This document shows, in pieces, positions 1-7,434 of a stretch of 15,836 bases of DNA. Source of the DNA: JBOHCT01 sp050699055 (GTDB taxonomy: Bacteria; Actinomycetota; Actinomycetes; Streptosporangiales; JBOHCT01). Every line of letters begins with the position of its first letter. The stretch's first letter is position 1. The translations under genes and the position numbers were made by a program. Location of the stretch: positions 1-15,836 of the forward strand of contig JBOHCT010000093.1 of NCBI GenBank assembly GCA_050699055.1, given 5' to 3'. The notes below the pieces were generated by a model. It did no database searches, was not told where the DNA came from, and saw nothing but the letters and a program-made list of their open reading frames with translations.

Positions 1-277
1 GCTTCGGCCGCGGCTGCTCCTCCTCGACGAGGTGCTCGCCGGGCTCGTGCCGGCCGAGCGGGCGCCGGTGATCGAGCTGCTGGAGACGTTGCGGGCCGAA
101 GGCACGACCCTGCTGCTCATCGAGCACGTGATGGCGGCGGTCATGCGGCTCTCCGACAGCGTCGTCGTCCTGCACCACGGCCAGGTGCTGGCGCAGGGCA
201 GGCCGGACGAGGTGACCGGCGACAAGCGGGTGCTCGAGGCCTACCTGGGGGAGGAGTTCCTCATTGCTGAGGCTTGA
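1..277 (+). CDS. LivG-type branched-chain amino acid/amide ABC transporter ATPase, 3' end only
   Basis: Only the last 91 or so codons are in the window; the frame is open from base 2 to the TGA at 275-277. The visible part starts in the Walker B region (LLLLDEVLAGL), continues with the D-loop region and the H-switch (LLIEHVM), and ends with the usual tail after GEEFLIAEA. The DEV in place of DEP after the catalytic Glu is a variant seen in LivG-like ATPases. These proteins pair with LivF on the inner face of the membrane to drive two LivH/LivM-type permeases. The stop lies 14 bp inside the next gene, a LivF-type ATPase, so the two are almost certainly translationally coupled. Permeases and binding protein should lie upstream, outside the window. 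The substrate cannot be read; the downstream amidohydrolase suggests an amide or amino-acid-like compound (inference). Confidence 0.9.
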   Translation, partial: LRPRLLLLDEVLAGLVPAERAPVIELLETLRAEGTTLLLIEHVMAAVMRLSDSVVVLHHGQVLAQGRPDEVTGDKRVLEAYLGEEFLIAEA

Positions 278-965
278 CCGGGTCTGCACGGGCTACCGGA
301 AGCTGCAGGTCCTCCACGACGTCTCGCTTCGCGTCGAGGAGGGGGAGATCGTCTCGCTGATCGGCGCGAACGGCGCCGGGAAGACGACGACCCTCAGGGT
401 GATCTCCGGCCTGCTCCCGGTCCGCGCCGGCACGATCGAGTTCGCGGGAGGACCCATCGGGAGGTACGGTCCCCACCGGCTCGCCCGCGCCGGCCTCGTC
501 CACGTGCCGCAGGGGCGGGCGATCTTCGGGCCGCTGACCGTGCGGGAGAACCTGCTGATGGGCGCGTACACCAGGGACGCGTCGGAGCGTCCGGCCTCGA
601 TGTCACGGGTCTTCGAGATCTTCCCCCTCCTGTCCGAGCGCGGCGGGCAGCGCGCGGACACGCTGTCCGGGGGCCAGCAGCAGATGCTGGCGATCGGCCG
701 CGCGCTCATGGCCCGCCCTCGGCTGCTCACGCTCGACGAACCGTCGCTCGGCCTCGCGCCCAACCTCGTCTCCACGGTGTTCCAGGCGGTGCGGCGGATC
801 CGGGCCGACGGGGTGACGGTCCTCCTCGTCGAACAGAACGCGGTACAGAGCCTTCGCATCTCGGACAGGGCCTACGTGCTGGAGAGCGGCCGGATCGCAT
901 TGACGGGAACCGGGACGGAACTGATCGAGAACAGCCAGGTGCGGACCGCATACCTCGGCAGATGA
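264..965 (+). CDS. LivF-type ABC transporter ATP-binding protein
   Basis: A 233-residue ATPase of normal LivF length. Walker A is GANGAGKT (34-41), the Q-loop Gln is near 83 (VPQGR), the ABC signature LSGGQQQ is at 134-140 and Walker B LLTLDEP at 154-160. The segment after Walker B (LLVEQN) carries Gln at the switch position, as LivF proteins do where LivG has His. I chose the TTG at 264: a GGGGGAGGAG ribosome site ends at 256, leaving a 7-nt spacer, and no ATG or GTG lies suitably placed. The gene overlaps the LivG end by 14 bp and is followed after 24 bp by the amidohydrolase, which puts transporter and enzyme in one operon. It should power import of a branched-chain-amino-acid-like or amide substrate; the substrate is not determinable from the sequence. 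Confidence 0.93.
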   Translation: MLRLDRVCTGYRKLQVLHDVSLRVEEGEIVSLIGANGAGKTTTLRVISGLLPVRAGTIEFAGGPIGRYGPHRLARAGLVHVPQGRAIFGPLTVRENLLMGAYTRDASERPASMSRVFEIFPLLSERGGQRADTLSGGQQQMLAIGRALMARPRLLTLDEPSLGLAPNLVSTVFQAVRRIRADGVTVLLVEQNAVQSLRISDRAYVLESGRIALTGTGTELIENSQVRTAYLGR

Positions 966-989
966 CGTCGGTCAAGGAAGGGATCGGCC

Positions 990-2417
990 ATGGCGACGTT
1001 CGATATCGCGGTCGTCGGCGGGACCGTCGTGGGGCACGGCCCGGGGCCCGTCGACCTCGGGATCTCCGGAGGCCGCATCGCCGCGATCGGCGAGGACCTG
1101 GCCGGCGACGCGGCCGAGGTCATCGACGCCCGCGGCATGCTGGTGCTCCCCGGCGCCGTCGACGCCCACTTTCACATCGGCATCTACCGTGACCTCGCCA
1201 CCGACGCGGAAAGCGAGACCCGTTCAGCCCTCGCGGGCGGGACGACGACGGTGCTCAGCTACTTCCGGACCGGCCACAACTACCTCGACAAGACCGGCCC
1301 GTACGCGGAGATCCTGCCCGAGGTCCTGGCCAAGACCGCCGGCAACGCGCGGGCCGACTACGGCTACCACCTCGCGCCGATGAACCGGGGGCACGTCGAC
1401 GAGGTGCGCGCGCTCGCCGACGAGGGCGGCGTCACATCCTTCAAGTACTACATGTTCTACAAGGGCATGAACCTCGCCGGTGACTCCCGCGACGCACAGG
1501 GCTACACCCTGTCCGACTCCTACGACCTGGGTCACCTCCTCGAGATCATGGAACAGGTCGCCACCGCGAACGCGGCGACGCCCGGGCGCCGCGTCTCGCT
1601 CTCGATCCACTGTGAGCAGCCGGAGCTCATCCGCGTCTTCCAGGAACGCGTCGCGAAGGAGGGCCGGCTCTCCGGTCTGCACGCCTACAGCGAGGCGCGC
1701 CCCCCACTCACGGAGCGGCTGGCCGTCACCGAGGCCGGGGTGCTCGCCGCCGCCAGCCGGTGTCCGGTCAACCTCCTCCATCTGTCCAGTGACCAGGCGC
1801 TGGCCGCGGCGACGAAGGTACGGCGGGAGAACCCCGGGCTCGACGTCCGCGCGGAGACGACGCTGCACCACCTCGCGCTCACCTACGACCGCTACCCGGA
1901 CCAGCGGGGCAAGGTCAACCCGCCGATCCGCGCACAGCACGACCTCGAGTCGCTGTGGTCAGGCGTGCTCTCCGGCGACATCGACTGGATCGTCTCCGAC
2001 CACGCCTGCTGCGGCGAGGAGCACAAGGAAGGCGACCTGTGGAGCGCCTGGCCAGGCTTCGGCGGCACCGCCCTCCTGTACCCCTTCCTGCTCACCGAGG
2101 GGGTGCGCCGGGGTTTGTCCGTCGAACGGGTGGTCGAGCTCGTGGCGACCAACCCCGCACGCGCGTACGGGCTGGCGCCGCGCAAGGGTGCAATCGCCGT
2201 GGGAGCCGACGCCGACCTCGCTGTGGCCGACCCGAACACGCCGCGGGCCGTGACCCCGGAGACGCTGGTATCCGCGCAGGAGTACACGCCGTTCGAGGGG
2301 ATGGAGCTCGTCGGCTGGCCGGTACGCACCCTGCTGCGCGGCCGCACGGTCTTCGCCGACGGCGAGGCGGTCGGCGAGCCGGCGGGTGAGTTCCTGAAGC
2401 GCCCCCTCCCGACATGA
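990..2417 (+). CDS. Cyclic-amide hydrolase of the dihydropyrimidinase/hydantoinase/allantoinase family
   Basis: A 475-residue amidohydrolase, the normal length for D-hydantoinase or dihydropyrimidinase. The binuclear-metal set is complete by comparison with the family: HxH at His60/His62 (DAHFHIG), the lysine to be carbamylated at Lys152 (SFKYYMF), His207 (SIHCEQ), His264 (NLLHLSS) and Asp337 (IVSDHACC). The C-terminal motif EYTPFEGMELVGWP (430-443) is typical of dihydropyrimidinase/allantoinase proteins. It should open a cyclic amide ring (hydantoin, dihydropyrimidine, allantoin or a related imide) in the cytoplasm. The ATG at 990 has an AAGGAAGGGA ribosome site at 974-983. It sits directly behind two Liv ATPases and ahead of a racemase-family gene, an arrangement like hydantoin or allantoin use. 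Annotation as D-hydantoinase is possible, but substrate loops cannot be judged by eye and no carbamoylase is nearby. Confidence 0.9.
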   Translation: MATFDIAVVGGTVVGHGPGPVDLGISGGRIAAIGEDLAGDAAEVIDARGMLVLPGAVDAHFHIGIYRDLATDAESETRSALAGGTTTVLSYFRTGHNYLDKTGPYAEILPEVLAKTAGNARADYGYHLAPMNRGHVDEVRALADEGGVTSFKYYMFYKGMNLAGDSRDAQGYTLSDSYDLGHLLEIMEQVATANAATPGRRVSLSIHCEQPELIRVFQERVAKEGRLSGLHAYSEARPPLTERLAVTEAGVLAAASRCPVNLLHLSSDQALAAATKVRRENPGLDVRAETTLHHLALTYDRYPDQRGKVNPPIRAQHDLESLWSGVLSGDIDWIVSDHACCGEEHKEGDLWSAWPGFGGTALLYPFLLTEGVRRGLSVERVVELVATNPARAYGLAPRKGAIAVGADADLAVADPNTPRAVTPETLVSAQEYTPFEGMELVGWPVRTLLRGRTVFADGEAVGEPAGEFLKRPLPT

Positions 2418-2445
2418 GGGCGAGTCCGCTGCGACAGAGGTGCGC

Positions 2446-2608
2446 CTAGTGGTCTGTCAGGGGAGTCGTTTGTTGGTTGCACGACGCTCAGGCGGCGCCT
2501 CGCTTCGTTGTCGTCAGTCGACGCAGGCCACTGCGACTCCTTCCTCCGCCTGGCGATCCATCCGCCTGGCCGCCGTTCACTCAACAGACCCCTCTGACAG
2601 ACCACTAG
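2446..2608. mobile_element. MITE-like element with 15-bp perfect terminal inverted repeats
   Basis: The left end CTAGTGGTCTGTCAG (2446-2460) and the right end CTGACAGACCACTAG (2594-2608) are exact reverse complements. The pairing continues imperfectly to about 27 bp (23 of 27 positions). The 163-bp element has no ORF of its own that looks like a gene. Both ends carry CTAG or TA outermost, so it can be read as inverted repeats flanked by a CTAG or TA target duplication, which would suit an IS5-like (YTAR target) or IS630-like transposase acting in trans. Inside, TCCGCCTGGC is repeated at 2545-2554 and 2561-2570. It sits 28 bp after the amidohydrolase stop and ends one base before the racemase ribosome site. 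No second copy is in the window, so family assignment is inference. Confidence 0.7.
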
Positions 2609-2621
2609 AAGGTGGGTTCCT

Positions 2622-3305
2622 ATGCTTGTCCGTGCCATTACGCCGATTCACGTCGGAGACGCCGAGCTGCGCCGGAGACAGCGGCGGTACGACCGACTCG
2701 CGCCGGCCGGGCTCAGCGTCGACCTCGTCGACCTGCCCGCGGACTCCGACGTGCCGCGTTCCCTGGAGACCGCTGACGACGTCCACGCGTCCGAGCGGTG
2801 CGTGGTCGCCGAAGCGCGACAGTCAGACCCGGAGCGCTACGAGGCGGTGCTGCCGGACTGTGTACTCGATCCCGGCGTGGGAGGGCCCGCGGCGGAAGTC
2901 CCGGTACCCACCTACGGAATCCTCCGGCTGACCGTCGACCTCCTCGCCGGCCTTGACCTTCGTTTCGGGGCGGTCGCACGGAACCAGGCGATCGCGGACG
3001 CGCTGACCGCACGGGTCCTGGCCTACGGCCTCGGCGGGTGCTTCACCCGTACCGCTGTCCTCGATCTCGACTTCGAGGCGATCACCGACGCCGCCGCGTG
3101 GCGTGGCGCGCTCGACGCCGCGGGTCGGTCGTTCGCCGCGGAGCGCACCGCCGCGGTCGTGAACGGTTGCTCCGCCGTCGAGGTGGGGGAGGCGGGCGAG
3201 GGCGCGGTGGTGCTCGACCCGACCGCCGTGGCCCTCCGGCTCCTCTTCCTCGCGAGTCGGTACCGGCTCACGCGCACGAGGGCCGGCCAGGCGGCCACGT
3301 CATGA
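2622..3305 (+). CDS. Asp/Glu/hydantoin racemase family protein
   Basis: A 227-residue protein of the size of hydantoin racemase (HyuE), allantoin racemase and maleate isomerase. Both expected catalytic cysteines are present: Cys80 in LPDCVLDPGV, the typical CxxDPG context, and Cys183 in VVNGCSAVE. The family uses this Cys pair for two-base racemisation, or for attack on a double bond in the maleate-isomerase branch. The middle region (about 95-150) departs from textbook hydantoin racemases, so the substrate is uncertain. The ATG at 2622 has an AAGGTGGG site at 2610-2617, placed just outside the upstream MITE. The stop overlaps the start of the flavoprotein gene (ATGA, 3302-3305), so the two are probably translationally coupled. 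With the upstream amidohydrolase it would fit racemising the ring substrate or isomerising the opened product (inference). Confidence 0.82.
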   Translation: MLVRAITPIHVGDAELRRRQRRYDRLAPAGLSVDLVDLPADSDVPRSLETADDVHASERCVVAEARQSDPERYEAVLPDCVLDPGVGGPAAEVPVPTYGILRLTVDLLAGLDLRFGAVARNQAIADALTARVLAYGLGGCFTRTAVLDLDFEAITDAAAWRGALDAAGRSFAAERTAAVVNGCSAVEVGEAGEGAVVLDPTAVALRLLFLASRYRLTRTRAGQAATS

Positions 3306-4675
3306 GCGACGCACCCGACCTCGTCGTGGCCGGCGCGGGCGGCGGCCTCGCCGGTGCTCTGCGCGCGGCCCAGTTCGGCTTGTCGGTGGTCGTCGTGGAG
3401 GCCAGCGAGCATTTCGCCCGCGGCAACAACACCGCCATGTCGACGGCGATGGTGCCAGGGGCCGGCACCCGGTGGCAGCGCGGGTCGGGGGTGGACGACT
3501 CGCCGGACCGCTTCGTCGCCGACATTCTCCGCAAGACCGGCGGTCAGGCCGACCGGGGGCTGGCGCGAGCGCTGGCCGGAGTCAGCGCGCGCCTGGTCGA
3601 GTGGCTGGCCGACGACGTCGGCCTGGCCGTCGATCTTGTCACGGACTTCAGTTATCCGGGGCACTCGCGACCGCGCTGCCACACCATCCCTGGACGTTCC
3701 GGCAAGCGTCTCGTCGCCGCCCTACGCGGCGCGGTGGCACGAAACGACGAGGTCGACCTCCTCTGCCCGGCCCGGCTCGTCGATGTACGCGCCGATCCCG
3801 ATGTGAGTGGGATCACCGTGGAGTACCCGGACGGTCGCCGCGAGGAGATCCCCTGTCGCGCGGTCCTCCTCGCGACCAATGGTTTCGGTGCGAACCCGGA
3901 CCTCGTACGACAGCACCTGCCCGAGATCGCGGGCGCCGTGTACCACGGGAGCCCCGAGTCCCGCGGCGACGCCCTGCGGATCGGATGTGCCGTGGGGGCA
4001 CACGCCGCCTTCCTCGACGCCTACCAGGGACACGCCGCCCTCGCCGTCCCCGGCGCGACCCTCGCCGGCTGGGCCACGGTGATGCACGGAGGCTTCCTGG
4101 TGAACGCCTCAGGCCGGCGCTTCGGCGACGAGACAGAGGGGTACTCCGAGTACGCCCGCCGTGTGCTCGCCCAACCCGGCTCGTCCGCCGCGCTCGTCTT
4201 CGATCGCCGGATCCACGACGCCTGCCGCCGATTCGACGATTTTCGCGACACCGTGGAGTCCGGCGCGCTGCGCTGGGCCGACGACCCCCGTAGGCTCGCC
4301 GCGGATCTCGACGTCGACCCCGATGGGCTGTCGGGCACGATCGAACACGTCACGGGCGTCGCCCGTGGCCGGGAAGCGGATCCGTTCGGTAGGGACGCGT
4401 GGGAGGCACCGTTGGCGGCGCCCTTCGCGGGGGTTCGGGTCGTGCCGGCCCTCTTCCACACCCAGGGCGGCCTGTGCGTCGACGGGCATGCGCAAGTCCT
4501 CCGGCCCGACCGTGGCCCCATCCGCGGGCTGTACGCCTCAGGTGGCGCGGCGACGGGAATCTCGGGCCACGGAGCCAGCGGGTACCTCGCGGGAAACGGC
4601 CTGCTGCCCGCCCTCGGCCTCGCCTTCCTGGCCGCCGAGCAGGTGGCGCGGGACGATGCCGGGCGCCAGGAATAG
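3302..4675 (+). CDS. FAD-dependent dehydrogenase, fumarate reductase/succinate dehydrogenase flavoprotein-like
   Basis: A 457-residue FAD_binding_2-type flavoprotein. The N-terminal dinucleotide motif is GAGGGLAG (11-18), ending in VVVVEA (29-34). The C-terminal half holds the family's second FAD-contacting region: TQGGLCVD (387-394), GLYASGG (409-415) and SGYLAGNGLLPALGLAFLAAE (426-446). The frame is open upstream to 3038, but that part overlaps the racemase gene in another frame and lacks any FAD fold, so I start at the ATG at 3302. It should oxidise or reduce a C-C bond next to a carbonyl or carboxylate, as in fumarate reductase, tricarballylate dehydrogenase and ketosteroid dehydrogenases. 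The exact substrate is unknown. There is no signal peptide, so it is cytoplasmic. It is last in the plus-strand operon and only 37 bp separate it from the convergent GntR gene, with no clear terminator between. Confidence 0.85.
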   Translation: MSDAPDLVVAGAGGGLAGALRAAQFGLSVVVVEASEHFARGNNTAMSTAMVPGAGTRWQRGSGVDDSPDRFVADILRKTGGQADRGLARALAGVSARLVEWLADDVGLAVDLVTDFSYPGHSRPRCHTIPGRSGKRLVAALRGAVARNDEVDLLCPARLVDVRADPDVSGITVEYPDGRREEIPCRAVLLATNGFGANPDLVRQHLPEIAGAVYHGSPESRGDALRIGCAVGAHAAFLDAYQGHAALAVPGATLAGWATVMHGGFLVNASGRRFGDETEGYSEYARRVLAQPGSSAALVFDRRIHDACRRFDDFRDTVESGALRWADDPRRLAADLDVDPDGLSGTIEHVTGVARGREADPFGRDAWEAPLAAPFAGVRVVPALFHTQGGLCVDGHAQVLRPDRGPIRGLYASGGAATGISGHGASGYLAGNGLLPALGLAFLAAEQVARDDAGRQE

Positions 4676-4712
4676 CGCAGGGGCGGCGGGCCCGGACCTC
4701 GCGCTCTCACAC

Positions 4713-5465
4713 TCACGGCTGAACGCGGCGCTGCTTCGTGGCGAGGTCCTCGATGATGGCCTCGCTGGTGCGCAGGTGCTCGTCCATGATGCCGGACGCA
4801 CCCGTCGCGTCGCCCTGTCGGATCGCCTCCATGATCGATACGTGCTGGCTGAACGCACGCTCCTGAAGGGGAGAGGTCTCACTCGTCATCCGCCTGACCC
4901 GGTAGGAGAGCGCTCGTATGGGCTCGAAGAGGGCGACCGTGAACGGGTTCTCCGCCGCGGTCATGATGGCATCGTGAAAGCGCATGTCTGCCCGGGTGAA
5001 CCACTCGAGGTCCCCGGCGGCCATGGCTTCACGCATCTCTCCGACTGCCGACTCCATGGTTGTCAGGTGGGCGTCCGAGCGCCGTCCCGCCGCCAGGCCA
5101 GCTACCCCGACCTCGACGATGCGGCGAATCTCGATCATTTGACGAAAGAGGGTGGGGTCCTCGGTGACAGCCGCACGGGCCGCCAAGACGGCGGCGTCGA
5201 ACGGAGACCAGCGGTCGAGGGGGTTGACGAATGTGCCCCGTCCTTGCTCGACGCGCAGCACACCACGCTGGCACAGGTTCTTGACCGCCTCCCGCAACGT
5301 GAGCCTGCTGACCCCGGTCTCCTCGGCCAGCGTGGGCTCGGGCGGCAGGCGACTGCCCGGCGCGTAGATCCCTCTCACGATGTCCGACAGGAGATCTTCC
5401 GCAAGCTGTTCGGCCAGGCTCTGCCTGCTTTGGATCCGGTGCCGTCGCACGCCGCCTCCCCGCAT
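4713..5465 (-). CDS. GntR family transcriptional regulator, FadR subfamily
   Basis: A 250-residue regulator. The N-terminal winged helix (about 14-80) shows the GntR pattern LPPEPTLAEETGVSRLTLREA (40-60) followed by the wing VEQGRGTFV (72-80). The C-terminal all-helical FCD domain keeps the four expected metal ligands: Asp160 and His164 (DMRFH), His208 (FSQH) and His230 (MDEH). Such proteins usually repress until a small carboxylate or other metabolite binds in the FCD domain. Its ATG overlaps the permease stop (TGATG at 5463-5467), so it is translated as the last gene of the CUT2 transporter operon. This suggests control of its own operon, and the dyad at 10193-10217 is the candidate operator. 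The effector cannot be deduced from the sequence. Confidence 0.93.
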   Translation of the reverse strand: MRGGGVRRHRIQSRQSLAEQLAEDLLSDIVRGIYAPGSRLPPEPTLAEETGVSRLTLREAVKNLCQRGVLRVEQGRGTFVNPLDRWSPFDAAVLAARAAVTEDPTLFRQMIEIRRIVEVGVAGLAAGRRSDAHLTTMESAVGEMREAMAAGDLEWFTRADMRFHDAIMTAAENPFTVALFEPIRALSYRVRRMTSETSPLQERAFSQHVSIMEAIRQGDATGASGIMDEHLRTSEAIIEDLATKQRRVQP

Positions 5466-6421
5466 CAGGTGAGCCTTCGGCGGGTGCCGAAGGCGGCCAA
5501 GACAACGAGGATCACCAAGCCCTCAACGATGTCCTGCCAGTCGGCCCCGAGGCGGGCCACATTCAGCAGGTTGGTGAGAAGGGTGAGGAAAATGGCGGCG
5601 GTCCATAGACCGGTGACGCTGGCGCGACCTCCGGCGATGGACGTTCCCCCCAGCACGACGACAGCGATCGAGCCCAGGAGATAGATCGTCGCCATGTCAA
5701 GCGTGGCGCCACCGGAGTACGAAGCGAGCAAGACACCGGAGAGTCCCGCCAGACCGCCGCTGATGATGTACGAGATCGCGACGGTCCGAGGTATGCGAAC
5801 CCTCGCGAGGAAGGCGGCACGACTGTTCTGCCCGTACGCAAGGAGCGACCGACCGTAGGTCGTCCTGTGGAGGAGCAAGGCGGCGAGAAAGGCGACGCCA
5901 AGGAAGACAAGCGGCATGATGGGTACGCCGCCTACCGTCATGTACGTGAAGTGCTTCAAGGCGGGGCTGGGGGTGGACCCTGCGGACGTGCGGGAACGCG
6001 TGATCGCGATGGCATCGGCGACGAACCCGACGGCGAGGGTAGCGACGATCGGCGGGATCAGGAGAACCCGGATGACCAGTGTGTTGACCACCCCGACCAC
6101 GAGGCCGCACGCGAGACCGATGAGGAGTCCCGTCACAAGCCTGCTGTTGGAGCCGTCCATCTGCTCGAGCGCGAGAAAGCCGGACAGCGTCATCACATAA
6201 GGGATGGACAGATCGATCTGACCGTTCCCCCCGCTGATCACGAGCATCTGCCCGATTCCGGCGATGACGTAGAAGACCGCGAGGATGGCGGCGATCCGCA
6301 AGGTCGACGCCGCCCCGCCCCCGGCTATCGCGATGGTCCCCAGCCAGACGCCGACGGCCGCCACGAGGGTCGCGACCCAAGGATGGCCCTCGATCCAGCC
6401 CCTGACGAGCGTGCGCACCAT
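5465..6421 (-). CDS. CUT2 (ribose-type) ABC transporter permease, second subunit
   Basis: A 318-residue integral membrane protein of RbsC type, with about eight to ten hydrophobic segments. The family motif near the second/third helix appears as SGGNGQIDLS (63-72), a variant of GGIDLSVGS. The conserved stretch GSIAVVVLGGTSIAGGRASV follows near 250. The reading frame stays open further upstream over the end of the other permease, but I chose the ATG at 6419-6421. It has a GGGAGGG ribosome site a few bases upstream and the hydrophobic family start follows directly. The gap to the preceding permease stop is only 11 bp. Together with that permease it should form the heterodimeric channel of a CUT2 importer. 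Confidence 0.9.
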   Translation of the reverse strand: MVRTLVRGWIEGHPWVATLVAAVGVWLGTIAIAGGGAASTLRIAAILAVFYVIAGIGQMLVISGGNGQIDLSIPYVMTLSGFLALEQMDGSNSRLVTGLLIGLACGLVVGVVNTLVIRVLLIPPIVATLAVGFVADAIAITRSRTSAGSTPSPALKHFTYMTVGGVPIMPLVFLGVAFLAALLLHRTTYGRSLLAYGQNSRAAFLARVRIPRTVAISYIISGGLAGLSGVLLASYSGGATLDMATIYLLGSIAVVVLGGTSIAGGRASVTGLWTAAIFLTLLTNLLNVARLGADWQDIVEGLVILVVLAAFGTRRRLT

Positions 6422-6432
6422 ACCCTCCCTGC

Positions 6433-7434
6433 TCAACCACGCCGCCGACGGTCGAAGGCACGCGCCGCGAGCACCGCGAGCAAGATCACACCCTGCACGC
6501 CTATCTGGTAGTCGGAGGAGACATTCAGGAAGGCGAGCAGCGTTCCGACGAGGCTCAGCGTGATCGCCCCGACGACCGCTCCGACCGCCGAGATCCGACC
6601 GCCGCCGAACTCGCCGCCGCCAAGGATGACGGAGGCGATCGACAGCAGGGTGTAACTTGCGCCGACGTTGGCGTCGCCCGAGGTCGTCACGCCGGTCACG
6701 GCGAGCCCGGCGAGCACGCCGAACAGGCCGGCGAGGCCGTACAGCGCGGCCCGGGTGCCGAGCAGCGACCAGCCCATCCGGGCCACCGCCCGCGGGTTGC
6801 CGCCGGCGCCCCGCAGGATCGCTCCGTAGGAGGTCCGAAAGACGAGGAGGTGCACGACCAGCGCGAGAACAACAGCGATGACGATCGGCAGCGGGACGAA
6901 GGGAACCTGGGCGCCGAGGATGCCGGCCAGCCAGCTCGGCGCCGCCCCGCCCGGCGTCGGCAGCAGGAAGATGGCGATACCGAGCCAGACGAACCCGGCG
7001 CTGAGCGTTACCACGATGCCGGGCAGGCCGCGCAGATGGACGAAGACCCCCATGAAGGCGTAGGCGAGTACGCATCCGGCGAGGGCGAGCGCGCCGAAGC
7101 CCGGGTGGCGAGCGAGCAAGGTGACGCTGAGCGCGTTGATGAGCCCGATGAAGCTCCCGATGCCCAGATCGATGTCGCCCGCCGCGATGATGAACATCTG
7201 CGCCGTCGCGGCCAGCATGAGGGGAATGGCGTAGGCGAGGAGGAGGCTGAGCCCCGTATAGCTGGAGGCCGCGGGGTTGAGCTCGAAGATGACGATGAGG
7301 ATCGCGATCAGCGCCGCGAACGGGGCCATTCGTCGCCACAACTCCGCGGCGATGCGCCCTGGCGACAGCGATGTCGCCCACCCGGGAAGGCGGCCCAGGG
7401 TCGCCTGGCCCGCCTGAAACTTGCTCTCGCTCAA
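6433..7434 (-). CDS. CUT2 (ribose-type) ABC transporter permease, first subunit
   Basis: A 333-residue RbsC-like permease with a 35-residue soluble N-terminus and then multiple membrane segments. The diagnostic motif GDIDLGIGSF is at 86-95, and the C-terminal half has VILGGGEFGGGRIS, the conserved LGG region of the family. The start is TTG at 7432-7434, overlapping the ATPase stop (TTGA). An AGGAAG site lies about 10 nt upstream, and the next Met (residue 36) is already at the first membrane segment. The overlap implies coupled translation with the ATPase. Two different permease genes in a row indicate a heteromeric channel. Confidence 0.9.
   Translation of the reverse strand: MSESKFQAGQATLGRLPGWATSLSPGRIAAELWRRMAPFAALIAILIVIFELNPAASSYTGLSLLLAYAIPLMLAATAQMFIIAAGDIDLGIGSFIGLINALSVTLLARHPGFGALALAGCVLAYAFMGVFVHLRGLPGIVVTLSAGFVWLGIAIFLLPTPGGAAPSWLAGILGAQVPFVPLPIVIAVVLALVVHLLVFRTSYGAILRGAGGNPRAVARMGWSLLGTRAALYGLAGLFGVLAGLAVTGVTTSGDANVGASYTLLSIASVILGGGEFGGGRISAVGAVVGAITLSLVGTLLAFLNVSSDYQIGVQGVILLAVLAARAFDRRRRG

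Noticed and set aside
3038..3301. N-terminal extension of the FAD dehydrogenase
   Set aside because: It overlaps the racemase gene in another frame and is Arg-rich, whereas the FAD-binding beta strand begins right after the ATG at 3302.
4676..4712. Terminator between the convergent FAD dehydrogenase and GntR genes
   Set aside because: The 37 bp contain GGGCCC but no convincing stem-loop or T tract on either strand.
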